Part shown: piece after piece, positions 6,746-17,000 of the stretch
Numbering within the stretch: position 1 is the first letter of the stretch
How the letters are laid out: each line of letters begins with the position of its first letter
Source of the DNA: Fibrobacter sp.
GTDB lineage: Bacteria > Fibrobacterota > Fibrobacteria > Fibrobacterales > Fibrobacteraceae
Assembly (NCBI GenBank): GCA_024399065.1
Contig: JAKSIB010000005.1
Location: 100,363 to 164,362, forward strand
Length of the DNA: 64,000 nucleotides
Direction of reading: 5' to 3'
The notes under the pieces: model-generated
Database searches by the model: none
What the model saw: only the letters and a program-made list of their open reading frames with translations
What the model was told of the DNA's origin: nothing
Position numbers and translations under genes: made by a program

Positions 6746-8474
6746 GTATTATGACCAAGTCGATACGTATGTGAGCATAGAGGGATGTGATGCCAAGGAG
6801 TATCGCAAGGTAAATAATTTTATTTATACGTCCATGACGTTCTATGATACGAAGAAGGCGCATGGATGGGAGGTTCAGGAAGGGTTTTGCGATGCGTCTG
6901 AGCATTTTTACGATAACCATACCAATTTACTGCCGATAGGATTGATTCCGAGGGTTAGTAAGTTGTTAAAGACACGTTTAGGGTGTTCGATCAGGCTGGA
7001 TGATGAAATCCATAAGATGTACATTCCACCAAAGGGTCTGGTTACTGAGCATGATGTTCGTGCCTATGCAGCCACATTGAAGCTGCATAACCGTGAAAAG
7101 GGGTTCGAGATTAAGCCGTATCTGCATCAGTACAAGTTGGCTGAGCGTGCGTTGAATGGACGCCGAATTTCGCTATTGGCATGTACAAGTGCTGGTAAGT
7201 CGCTGTCTATGTGCATTATTGCCAGATATCTGATGGAACGTGAGCATAAGAAAATTTTGATCGTGGTTCCGTCGACAAATTTAGTAGAACAATTGTATTC
7301 AGATTTTTACAATGATTATGGGTGGGATGACGCTGGCCGCCATTGCACCTTGATTCACAGTACCTCCAAGGATAAGTTATCCAAGAAAGAGTTGGAGGAA
7401 CTGCGTAAGATGAATATCGGCGAAGAAAAGCTGCTGAAGGACATTACGATTTCTACATGGCAGTCTCTTCAGTATAAGTCTGATGAGTTCTTTTCTGTGT
7501 TTACTGCGGTATTGGTTGACGAGGCCCATTCTACAAGGGGTGTAAAGCTTCGTGATATTTTAGCTAAGTGTGTTAATGCGAATGACTTTAAGGTTGGCGT
7601 ATCCGGTACACTGCCTGATGATGGGATTGATGCTGGATACATTGAATCTCAGCTCGGCCGTAAGGAAGAAATAGTTCGATTGCGTGAGTTGGTGCTTGCC
7701 GGAATTTTGACGCCGGTTCAAGTGAATGCGCTGTACATACCTTACCCGCACAAGAACCGTGCAATGATTTGCTCCCAGAAATATGATGATGAGGCTGCTA
7801 TTGTTAACACTAATAGTTCTCGCCGTGATGTGATGGATATGTTGATTAAAGGTGGCCGTATCAACAAGGAACAGAATACGGTAATCTTGTTCAAGGGTAT
7901 CCAGAATTTGGAGCTGATGCATGACTTTCTGAAGGAAAAACACCCGGATTTTAATTATAGTGTGATTAAGGGTGAGATCTCTGCGTTGGAACGAGAAAAT
8001 ATCCGTAAGTCGATTGAATATTCGACCGGAAACATTATTCTGGCTACATACGGATGTATGAAGCAGGGTGTGAATATTAAGTTGCTGCATAATCTGGTGA
8101 TGGCTGATCCTGCTAAATCGGCTTACATGGTGGTGCAGTCTATCGGTCGAATTGTTCGCCCGCATAAGGATAAGAAGATGGCGTTCGTTTATGATTTTGT
8201 AGATGACGCATCCTATTATTACATGCCTCGACGAGGCGGTCCGCCGAAGATGAAGACTAACTATATGATCCGACATTTTTTTGAACGTGAGGGGTATTAT
8301 GCCAAGGATGACATCCCGGTCAATGAAATTCGTTTGGATGGTTTGTATGAGGCATCTATAGATATGACTATGATTGCCGAACGCAAGAAAAAAGCTGCTG
8401 ATGCGGCTGCTGCTAAGGCTGCTAAGTCTATTAGCAAGAAGAAGAATGGTTTGAAGAAAAAATTTTTCCTGTAG
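6726..8474 (+). CDS. uvsW: UvsW-like superfamily 2 DNA helicase
   Basis: 582 residues, close to T4 UvsW (587). Motif I is ACTSAGKS near residue 153, the DEAH box is at about residue 264 (VDEAHS), motif III-like GVSGTL follows, and motif VI is QSIGRIVRP near residue 470. UvsW unwinds R-loops and drives branch migration and fork regression, switching T4 from origin- to recombination-dependent replication. The N-terminal 130 residues match the position of UvsW's substrate-binding domain. The C-terminus is Ala/Lys-rich (KKKAADAAAAKAAKS). GAGGGGG precedes the ATG; the start overlaps the previous gene. Confidence 0.9.
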   Translation: MTVVRFKYYDQVDTYVSIEGCDAKEYRKVNNFIYTSMTFYDTKKAHGWEVQEGFCDASEHFYDNHTNLLPIGLIPRVSKLLKTRLGCSIRLDDEIHKMYIPPKGLVTEHDVRAYAATLKLHNREKGFEIKPYLHQYKLAERALNGRRISLLACTSAGKSLSMCIIARYLMEREHKKILIVVPSTNLVEQLYSDFYNDYGWDDAGRHCTLIHSTSKDKLSKKELEELRKMNIGEEKLLKDITISTWQSLQYKSDEFFSVFTAVLVDEAHSTRGVKLRDILAKCVNANDFKVGVSGTLPDDGIDAGYIESQLGRKEEIVRLRELVLAGILTPVQVNALYIPYPHKNRAMICSQKYDDEAAIVNTNSSRRDVMDMLIKGGRINKEQNTVILFKGIQNLELMHDFLKEKHPDFNYSVIKGEISALERENIRKSIEYSTGNIILATYGCMKQGVNIKLLHNLVMADPAKSAYMVVQSIGRIVRPHKDKKMAFVYDFVDDASYYYMPRRGGPPKMKTNYMIRHFFEREGYYAKDDIPVNEIRLDGLYEASIDMTMIAERKKKAADAAAAKAAKSISKKKNGLKKKFFL

Positions 8475-8480
8475 AGTATT

Positions 8481-9905
8481 ATGGCTGGATTAAAGTTAAG
8501 AGAACCTGCGATTACGTCGTACCCATATGTCAGCAAGCGTGTGCTTATTGTAGACTGGGCGTCGTTGTCTTATCATCAGATGTTTTCCATGAACACCAAG
8601 TCGTCCCAGAAGCGTCTTGGCGTGATGACTGAAGATGAAGAAATGATTGTATGGCGCACAAAGATGTTCAACCGAATGGTTGAATATGTCAAGCTGTTCA
8701 ATCCACTGCACATTGTATTGTGCTTGGAGGGTAAGGCTGCTTGGCGAAAGGGGTATGTGCGTGATTTTTACAGTGAACATACGAACGTGTATTTTGATAA
8801 GACGTCGTATTATGTTCAGAGTTATAATCAGGCGTATCAGGTAACAAAAGTTGCCGATGCTTTTAACGTGGTGAAGATTCCTGTTAAGCAATTTTCTATG
8901 TTTGAATCGTTGCGCTGCAAGAAGCTTGGGGAACTCCCGGTTGATAAGCAGAATATGTTGTGGGATATTTCTACGTCAACAGGTACGCCTATTATCCCGT
9001 CATACAAGGGCAAGCGCAAGGCGGCTTATTGGCCGTTCATGACCGATAAGCGTACGTGGATGAATTACAAGGATGAGTTCGCTAAAGAACTTGCACCGAT
9101 GTTCAGGGCCCGTGCGGTAAAATGTGACTGTGCCGAAGGCGACGATATGATTTATGCTTCGGTTCAAAAGTTTGCTGGCGATGCGGATGATGTTATCATA
9201 TTGACCCGTGACTCGGATATGTCCCAGATTGGACATCCGAAGGTAAAGATTTTTAACCACGAGACTGGTAATTTTACCAAGTGCATTGATCCTAAGAAAT
9301 ATCTGGATGCCAAGGTATTGGCTGGTGATTCTTCGGATAATATACCGGGTATGGCTTTTGTTGATAAGAAGACTGGTTCGATTGTGAAGACCAAGGCGAA
9401 CATGATTGGGGAGGGCGATGCTACCACGTTGATGGATAATTGCCCAAACATATATTCTGTTGCTAAGGCCAACGGTTGGGATGAACAATACCTTAGAAAC
9501 CGTAAACTGATCGATTTGTCTATGGTTCCTGACGAGATCAAGATGAAGATTGATATGGAGCTATCTGTCGACGAGCCCGAGGTTGGGCCTTTGGACAAGT
9601 GTACCGAATGGGGTGTCCCTAAGACCAAAATTGACTATTATCAGCTGCTGAAGACGTTTGGCTTTTATGCGTTATTGCCGTATGATTATGTGATTGCCAA
9701 TCCGTCAAAATTCAGGGGTGAACTGTTTGCTGAACAGGAAAAGGAAGACCAGCAGGCTGAACTAGATGTAAATGTGGTTGAACTCGATGATGTTGCCGGA
9801 AAGTTCGCTTCACCTGATTTTAATCTTGATACTGGTAATTCTGCCGATGATGGATTTGGCTGGGACTCCGGTAGTGCCAATGATGGTGGCTTTAGCATCT
9901 TTTGA
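8481..9905 (+). CDS. rnh: T4 RNase H-like 5'-3' exonuclease (FEN/PIN fold)
   Basis: 474 residues. Acidic active-site motifs of the flap-endonuclease family occur in order: VDWASLSY near the N-terminus, AEGDDMIYA near residue 217, TRDSDMSQI near residue 242 and GDSSDNIPG near residue 283 (start of the helix-hairpin-helix region). The enzyme removes RNA primers and flaps on the lagging strand. At 474 residues it is longer than T4 RNase H (305); an insert lies between the first and second motifs and an acidic Gly/Asp-rich tail ends in GGFSIF, which may be a clamp- or SSB-binding peptide (inference). Six bases after uvsW, same operon. Confidence 0.85.
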   Translation: MAGLKLREPAITSYPYVSKRVLIVDWASLSYHQMFSMNTKSSQKRLGVMTEDEEMIVWRTKMFNRMVEYVKLFNPLHIVLCLEGKAAWRKGYVRDFYSEHTNVYFDKTSYYVQSYNQAYQVTKVADAFNVVKIPVKQFSMFESLRCKKLGELPVDKQNMLWDISTSTGTPIIPSYKGKRKAAYWPFMTDKRTWMNYKDEFAKELAPMFRARAVKCDCAEGDDMIYASVQKFAGDADDVIILTRDSDMSQIGHPKVKIFNHETGNFTKCIDPKKYLDAKVLAGDSSDNIPGMAFVDKKTGSIVKTKANMIGEGDATTLMDNCPNIYSVAKANGWDEQYLRNRKLIDLSMVPDEIKMKIDMELSVDEPEVGPLDKCTEWGVPKTKIDYYQLLKTFGFYALLPYDYVIANPSKFRGELFAEQEKEDQQAELDVNVVELDDVAGKFASPDFNLDTGNSADDGFGWDSGSANDGGFSIF

Positions 9906-9934
9906 TGTAATTTAATCATCGAAAGTGAGGATCT

Positions 9935-11494
9935 ATGATTTCAGAAAAGATTAATTGTTTGGTACGTGTTAATGGAAATAACGCAGCTGATTTTAATGAA
10001 TGGCTGGAATACCATATTGCACTTGGATTTGATGGTATCTTTGTATTTGATACTGGAATGCGTACTTGGCTTGAAGGTGTCTGTGACAAATATAGAGGCT
10101 TAGTTGTTCTGGTGCCTCGTGAAGATTGGCGTCTGAAACGAACTATTATCAACAGTTATTCTCGACGTCGTCAGGCACCGGAATGGTTTATCAGTCTTGA
10201 TGATGATGAATATTTGTGGCTTGACATGAAGAATTACAAGAATGTGCGTGAGTTGTTGACTAAGTACGGCAATGATGCGTTGTCTATTTATGTGAAGTAC
10301 CTGTCATCCGAAAAACCTATGCGTAATCGTGTTGGAACAATGATCGATTGTTTTACCCATTCTAGACCGGATCCTCAGGGTTTCGTTGCGCCGAATGCTA
10401 TGACGCCGAATACTGCTGTTACATTTGTTAAGATTACTAAGGAATGGCTGCGTACAAAGTCTACCGATTTAATGGTGAACCCTATTACCCCGAGTGCAAC
10501 CAGATGGATTGATACTAGTGGCATGCATATGAATTACGGCCGCATTTCTGCGTATTTGGGTAGCAAGACATATTCGCCTGTGTCATTCCCGGTTCGATGC
10601 TATAAATATGCTTTGAAGTCTGGCATTGAGATGGAATTCAAGGAAGGTACCTGTCCGTCTGGTTATGTGGTATCTGATCTTAGTATGCAGGAAGCTCGTG
10701 CCAGATTGCTGCGGATTCCTGTTAATCCTGAAACTGAAACGTTGTTTGCTAAATCTGACTCTGCGTTGTCTGCCGATACGGTTGTTGTACGTGAACCGTC
10801 TGCCGATTTGAAAAGTGAACTGATGCTCCCGATAACTGCTGGTAAGATCGATGAAATGATCCTCGGCGGTAAGTATTTTGAGGATGTCGTTGAATTCTTG
10901 AACAGCAAGAATGCATCGTTTGATTCTGATGTGTTGTCTAAAGTATTTAACCGTGAACGTGAAATGATAATTTCTAGTTCTGGCATTTATCGCAAGCTGT
11001 ATGAATTGATCAATGCTGGCGTTAATGACATGGATATCTTGCATGAATTGAAGGTAAGCAAGATGTCTCTGGCCCGTATGAAGAATTGTCTGACGGTATT
11101 AGACATCGCTGGATATGATGAAGAGAAGGCTGCTGCAGCGGCGGCCGACCGTCAAGTCATGGCTGCTGAAGCTGAAAAGATTGTCGCTGCGGATAATATG
11201 AAGGAATTGACGGCTGCGTTCGAGGAAAGTGTGTCTGCCACTAAGATGACGGCGGAGGAACATGCTGAATTTGAAGCTATTGAGACTGAAAAGAAGGCCA
11301 AGAAAAAGGCTAGTTCTAAGAAGTCTAGAGCCAAGAAGAAGAAGGCTGACGCTGAAACACAGGCTGTTTTGGATTCACAACCCGAAGTGAAGCCTGAAGA
11401 ACCTGTAATGCCTAAAGACACTGGCATTAATGATGATCCTGATAGTACCGACCTTCTTGCCAACGTCGATCTTAGTGCGTTCATGAATAAGTAG
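9935..11494 (+). CDS. Glycosyltransferase-like protein with Lys/Ala-rich C-terminal extension
   Basis: 519 residues. Residues 1-230 resemble the GT-A family 2/92 type (NEWLEYHIALGFDGIFVFD near residue 20 and the metal/nucleotide-binding FISLDDDEYLW near residue 88). The remaining part has a helical region (300-400) and a low-complexity Ala/Lys/Glu tail (KKAKKKASSKKSRAKKKKA) before an acidic end, suggesting nucleic-acid contact. Its place among rnh, a small gene and gp46 is unexpected. It could modify DNA bases, as T4 glucosyltransferases do, or a protein or surface sugar; no hydroxymethylation genes are in the window. RBS GTGAGGA before ATG. Fold call moderate, substrate unknown. Confidence 0.65.
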   Translation: MISEKINCLVRVNGNNAADFNEWLEYHIALGFDGIFVFDTGMRTWLEGVCDKYRGLVVLVPREDWRLKRTIINSYSRRRQAPEWFISLDDDEYLWLDMKNYKNVRELLTKYGNDALSIYVKYLSSEKPMRNRVGTMIDCFTHSRPDPQGFVAPNAMTPNTAVTFVKITKEWLRTKSTDLMVNPITPSATRWIDTSGMHMNYGRISAYLGSKTYSPVSFPVRCYKYALKSGIEMEFKEGTCPSGYVVSDLSMQEARARLLRIPVNPETETLFAKSDSALSADTVVVREPSADLKSELMLPITAGKIDEMILGGKYFEDVVEFLNSKNASFDSDVLSKVFNREREMIISSSGIYRKLYELINAGVNDMDILHELKVSKMSLARMKNCLTVLDIAGYDEEKAAAAAADRQVMAAEAEKIVAADNMKELTAAFEESVSATKMTAEEHAEFEAIETEKKAKKKASSKKSRAKKKKADAETQAVLDSQPEVKPEEPVMPKDTGINDDPDSTDLLANVDLSAFMNK

Positions 11495-11531
11495 GTTTGA
11501 CGGTCGGCGCCATTGTTTCTATTATTTGAGT

Positions 11532-11708
11532 ATGGCTGATAACATACCACCAATGATTGAATTGTTTCCTGCCGAGGAATTCGGCAGGATGTTGATGAAT
11601 ATAGACAGGTTTGATATGGAAAATCCTAAACCTGATAAAGTAAACGTCGATAAGTTGGCTGATCTTGTTGATGAAGTTTCCGAGCATATTATCGAGGATA
11701 ATTTATAA
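11532..11708 (+). CDS. Small acidic protein upstream of gp46 (58 aa)
   Basis: ATG 11532 is preferred to the in-frame TTG at 11526. Acidic, helix-forming, no motif recognised. The stop TAA overlaps the ATG of the gp46-like gene (TAATG at 11706-11710), so the two are translationally coupled. T4 also carries small genes around 46/47; homology cannot be judged by eye. Confidence 0.65.
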   Translation: MADNIPPMIELFPAEEFGRMLMNIDRFDMENPKPDKVNVDKLADLVDEVSEHIIEDNL

Positions 11709-13966
11709 TGCATAAAATTGTGTTTAAAGAATTGACATTCCGTAATTTTATGTCTTACGGAAATAACGTAAATAAGTTTACGTTTACTGATGGCTTGATT
11801 TGGCTGCATGGCGATAATGGTTTTGGCAAGTCCACTATAGTTGAAGCCATGATGTTCGCCTTGTTTGGTGTATCATACAGAGGCGGCAATAAGGCTGATT
11901 TGCGCAATTCAAAGAATTGCATTCGTGATGAAAACTGGACTGATCCTATTCCTGATACTGAAGTGAATCTGGTGTTTGATATGGTTTCGCAAACCGAAAC
12001 TGAATCATACCGTGTCATGCGTTCTCTGGTTGGCAAAAAGGATACTACAAAATTTGTCATTGAAAAGTTGGAAGGTGACCAGTGGGTTGTTCAGAATAAG
12101 CGTGCCGGGTATAGTCAGAAGGATTTTGAAGAGGGTATCCTCCAATTCAATGATGTTTTGTTCAAGAACGTCATTGCGATGAATACACAGGAAACCATTC
12201 CGTTTATTATGATGCCGGCGGCAAAGAAGCGTGAGCTCCTTGAATCTATTATTGCCATGTCGTTTGATAAGTGGAAAAAGTGCAATGGTAAAAAGTCGTC
12301 TGAAGCAACCATGGCGTTTGGTATCGCTGAATCTGATATCCGACAGTATGGCGATGAAATTGCCAACCTGAATACGATTTATCAGAAGATGAAGGATGAA
12401 CGTGCTACTAACGTTGCTGACATGAAAGACACTGTCGCTAAGCTTAGAAGCGATAATGATACGCTTAATGAACAGATGTCTGAACTGAACAAACAGAAAG
12501 ATGCGCTTGAGGCAGAATTGACTGAATTGCGTAGGCAGTTGGATACTGAATATAGCGTCACACAGGAGATTCAGTCGTTGGAGTTGCTTTCCGATGATAT
12601 TCAGCACTTGGATAACCTTCGTGCCGAGGAAGCTGATTATGCCAAGCAGTACGATGAGAATTTGGCTACATATAATGCCATGGATCCTGCCGGTGTCAAG
12701 GCTGCGAAGGACGCTGCCCATCAAGAATACATCGATGCGTTGCATGATAATAGTCATGAACGGAACATTGCGTCTATCAACGCTATGATTACTATGCTTA
12801 CTGATCAGTGTAATCAGATTATTGCGGATGGTAAGCGGCAAATTCCGGGTGAGCCGTGTCCTACATGTGGTAAGCCACGTACCGAAGAAGAGGCTGAAGA
12901 GGCGAAAATTAAACTGCGTGCTCAGCTTACTGAGAAAAAAGCTGAATTAAAGGGCCAGCAGGCTAAGCTTGATGCTGAAGTTGCTGCGCTTGAAGAATAT
13001 AAATCACGAGTTTCGGCTCTTCAGGATGCTGATAACGCTGCAGCTGAACGATATGATGCGGTAGTTTCCTACAATAATACATCAGTTCAGCCTATTTTGC
13101 GTTACAAAGAGTCTATTTCTGCTAAAATAAAAGGCGTTTTGAATCGAATGACTCAAAGCGGCATAAATGATGTTGCGAAAGCGGTAGAAAAATTGACTGA
13201 GTTGCGTGCAGTTAAAGATGGGTTTGTAAAGATTCGTGCGGATTTTGATGCAAAAGCCCCGGGAATGGTGGATTTTATGTCAAAAATCTCTACGATTATT
13301 GCTAAAGTCGATTCTAATAACCAGAATATTTATCGTCTGGAAGATGATATTAGACATGCCGAGGAGAATACTGATGATTCTATCGCTGAAATGGAACGTC
13401 GTATACAGGCTGCCGAATCAAATAGACGGGATGCCGAGAATCGGTTGCACGACGCCAGTGATACATTAGCCATTTGCAAAGCGATCACGGCAATATGTGC
13501 TGATACGGGCTTGAAACAGATGCTGTTTAGTTATTTTGTGCCTGAATTTAACAAGGCTGTTCAGAAGAATCTTATTCAGGCGAATCTGCCGTTTATCATT
13601 ACATTTGATGATTCGATGAATTTTACGTTTACAAGCATCCCGGGTTTGGCATCACGTTATGAAATGCTTTCTCAGGGTCAGAAGCGTAAGGTCGGCTTTG
13701 CGATTTCTATGGCGTTCAGGGACTTTGTTTCGCTTATCGGTAATTTCTCTGTTAATTTCTTGTCGTTGGATGAGGTCCTTGACATTTCGACTGATGACAA
13801 CGCCATGAGGGAAATGCTTGATCTTGTTAAGTCTATGGTCGCTGATATTGGGTGCGCAGTCGTGATAACGCATCGAGGCGCCGCCGTGGCAGACAAGTTC
13901 GATTATTCACTAGGTGTTACGTACGATGGGTTGTATTCTCGCCTAGAGGATCTGAAGGAAGCTTAA
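11708..13966 (+). CDS. 46: gp46-like SMC/Rad50-type recombination ATPase
   Basis: 752 residues. Walker A GDNGFGKST at about residues 35-43, long coiled coils, a zinc hook CPTC near residue 384, ABC signature LSQGQKRK near 654 and Walker B FLSLDEVLD near 684, followed by a His-containing switch (VITHRG). The family (T4 gp46, SbcC, Rad50) works with a Mre11-type nuclease (gp47) to resect DNA ends for recombination-dependent replication. It is longer than T4 gp46 (560) through longer coiled coils. The nuclease partner is not in this window. Last gene of the replication operon; a strong terminator follows. Confidence 0.92.
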   Translation: MHKIVFKELTFRNFMSYGNNVNKFTFTDGLIWLHGDNGFGKSTIVEAMMFALFGVSYRGGNKADLRNSKNCIRDENWTDPIPDTEVNLVFDMVSQTETESYRVMRSLVGKKDTTKFVIEKLEGDQWVVQNKRAGYSQKDFEEGILQFNDVLFKNVIAMNTQETIPFIMMPAAKKRELLESIIAMSFDKWKKCNGKKSSEATMAFGIAESDIRQYGDEIANLNTIYQKMKDERATNVADMKDTVAKLRSDNDTLNEQMSELNKQKDALEAELTELRRQLDTEYSVTQEIQSLELLSDDIQHLDNLRAEEADYAKQYDENLATYNAMDPAGVKAAKDAAHQEYIDALHDNSHERNIASINAMITMLTDQCNQIIADGKRQIPGEPCPTCGKPRTEEEAEEAKIKLRAQLTEKKAELKGQQAKLDAEVAALEEYKSRVSALQDADNAAAERYDAVVSYNNTSVQPILRYKESISAKIKGVLNRMTQSGINDVAKAVEKLTELRAVKDGFVKIRADFDAKAPGMVDFMSKISTIIAKVDSNNQNIYRLEDDIRHAEENTDDSIAEMERRIQAAESNRRDAENRLHDASDTLAICKAITAICADTGLKQMLFSYFVPEFNKAVQKNLIQANLPFIITFDDSMNFTFTSIPGLASRYEMLSQGQKRKVGFAISMAFRDFVSLIGNFSVNFLSLDEVLDISTDDNAMREMLDLVKSMVADIGCAVVITHRGAAVADKFDYSLGVTYDGLYSRLEDLKEA

Positions 13967-13970
13967 TATT

Positions 13971-13993
13971 ACCCGCCGAAAGGCGGGTTTTTT
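13971..13993 (+). terminator. Rho-independent terminator
   Basis: ACCCGCC-GAAA-GGCGGGT followed by six T; ends the uvsW-46 operon. Confidence 0.9.
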
Positions 13994-14002
13994 GATGTAG
14001 AT

Positions 14003-14010
14003 TATAAACT
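14003..14010 (+). promoter_or_regulatory. Late promoter TATAAACT
   Basis: TATAAACTGTAG, 26 nt before ATG 14036, right after a terminator; marks the switch to virion genes. Confidence 0.75.
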
Positions 14011-14035
14011 GTAGTCGTAAAAGTGAGATAATACG

Positions 14036-17000
14036 ATGGCAGAACCATTATTTGATTTTGAACAATGCTACCTAAACAAGGTGTTACATACTGAGATCAA
14101 TGTAGATATCAGTGGGTTGAACCTGAAGTCTAATCCAAGTTCTACTGCGGATAATGAAGATGGTAGCGCTGATGAAGTGAACATGAACCAGTACATTACA
14201 AATAATGTGATGTACCGTGTTTCTCGAATGGTTGTGACGACTGCAGCTGGTTCTTTTATTGCTGGCGAACAGGATACCATACGTTTTAATATCACTTACC
14301 AGAATCCTGACAATCCTAGCGATGATTCGACCGCTTCCCCGGATACCCCTAAGTCTGCCGCAGAACTTGAAGGTGAAGATTTTGATGATATGACCAAGAT
14401 GTATCGAAATGTATACACTGGCATTGGGTATTCAATCGATGATTTGTGCGCAGCCGATATTTTGCACATACCCGAATCAAAACGCATGATGGAACCTACG
14501 CTGATTAATAGCGGTGTACAGGAAGATGGTATTACCCGATTGAAGATCACATTTAGGCACGAAAGTAATGGTGCAATGACTAATGATCCTGTAAGTCAGG
14601 TTGTTATTTATGTAACACCTCGATTTAGATTGCAGAATCCGTATTTGGCTGCACTTAGCCGCAATAATCATCCTGCATATGGAACAGATTTTGATTCGGC
14701 ACCATATTATGCGGTTCCGTCGCAGAGCCCTGCGTTTACAAACGTTGATCAGAATATATGGCATATGAAATCAGTCAAGGATTTGCAGCGTCTGTATGGT
14801 GCGATTGGCCTGATGGATTCAGGCGAACGTTATCCGGGCTTTGAATGGTATTCGGATCAGCAATCGTCGGACCCTACCGCTGTTATTTGGTATGATACTT
14901 TCAGGCATCGTATAAAGGCTATGGCTGATATCATGAATGAATATGGGATCGGTATTGATGTCACGTATTATGATGATAATTATAAAGATGAAAAGCCTGA
15001 CACTTTAAAGGACGCCACAAAGGCTGAATGGAAACGAAACCCGTTTAGAGCCCAGTCAAAACATTATAAATATTTGATGGCATTGGATAAGCTGGATTGG
15101 ACAAAGACATATATTCCGACTAATGCTACGTTCTCACAGGTCTATGGAAGCGGTGCCTTGAAAAAATTCTTTGACAAGGCATTAGAGAGAGGCGTTATAG
15201 CTGACATGAGTGGAAGTGGTGTGACTGCCGTTGTACCGAATATGGTGGATGTTTTCAAGTCATACTATTATCAGGCGAATGAATTGGCGGATGCTTTCAA
15301 CAGCAAGTATTTTAGCTTGTATGGAAAGTTAATGGATTTTAAGGGAGTCCAGACATTCATGAGTTCATCGCTAAAGCGGAAGTTACGCAAAGAGCGATTG
15401 GCCTATAAGGTTAGTGCTGTTGATGAAGGACTCAGTCCATCTTTTGCTGTTGATTTGACGTCATTCTATAAAATGCTACTGAGTAGTGGAGTTAATGGCA
15501 ATTATGCTACTGATTGGAAAACTGGTTCGACAACGCTTGATAAATCTAATCAGTCTGGGCACATATTGCCACGAGCGTTATCACAGTGCTATGAGATATC
15601 CCGTGTGGTTCATATAGACTTGTCTGATCAGACTAGTCCTAAAATGGTGTTTGAAACGTATCCGGCTGATTTGTTAGTGACATCAAATAAAAAAACATCT
15701 GATGTACGTGATTTGCTGTATTCGACTACCGCAGACCGAATTCGTAGCCATACGATGGGCGCCGATTCCGTATATTATGACTGGGTTATTGATACGGAAG
15801 AAATGACGTTGGATGAAGTAAAGGAACAACTGGCGGAATATTATACGTCAGTATATAATAAGCTTCGTGACCTTGATGACGATGATGAAGGCTATGCCAT
15901 ATTTTATCCAAACGAAGTTGTTGTAAATATTTATGATCCTGAAGATACATCATCTGATAATGACGATAAGGATATCATTCAAGTTAATATTCCATATTCA
16001 GAAACGGCTTCATTGCATGCCGAAGTAATGCCGACGTTTGATGAATTAAAAAGATATGCGGTAGAGGCGTATAATGTTCAGCATAATCAAAAACCGGCCA
16101 ACGCCAGTGAAACGTATGGGTTAGTTGAATTTAATGGTTCGTGCTTACAGTATATAAAGAAGTGCATCGCATACATGAATGCGTTGACTGATCCAAGTAC
16201 GGTTGCCGATATGGATGTCAAAACAATTGCGTGTGATCTTACTGAGGATGCTAATCGTACGTATCAGGTCATCAAATGGTCTGAATGTAGTACGCCGGGT
16301 AATCCGATTTCATATCTCGATTATGACCCATGCTATAAAATAGAAGAAAACGTAAGTAAACTAACGAATCTAGATATCGACCATTGTGTTAATTTTGCTG
16401 AAGATACTATGGCTGAAGTCATTGATGAAATTGAAAGTATTTTGACGCTTCAGTCGTTAGTGTTAGGGGCGGCATATCTTGTGTGGGCTAAGGTTCGTGT
16501 CAAACATTTGGAACGTGAATATAACAGACTCATGAATATCATTGATAAGATCAAATGGTATCAGTTATATACAAATGAATCTGTATTCGAAAACAAGACG
16601 TTTGTTGGCGATAGGGGTAAGTTTGGCAATAAACTGTATATTCACATGCCGGGCCGACTGTTTGTTCCGGTTGAAATGTACAAGAAAGTGCGTAAGAAGT
16701 ATAAGGTCCTCGGATTTTTTACCAGACATAGAATGGTTAAGGAATCTATTGGTGTTCGATGGGCGGAAATTAAATTTGTTGATAATAATGTATTCTCCGC
16801 ATACCCGATTAATAATAATGAAACACGCCAATTCTATCCGATTGGAAAGTATGCTACGATAACTAAGGCTACTTTATCGGAGGATACCAAGTCTGGTATT
16901 CTTGCTGGCAGTCATACATTGTTTACATTTGACGTACCGTTAGAAGATGATCCTGATTTGCATTTGACTGGCGGCGATATAACAAAGTTTACTCATGGTG

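Noticed and set aside
12005..12841. Long antisense ORF (278 codons) opposite the gp46-like gene, and similar antisense ORFs opposite uvsW, the sigma-factor and capsid genes
   Set aside because: They mirror the codon structure of the real genes, lack RBS and promoters, and encode unfamiliar Ile/His/Arg-rich sequence.
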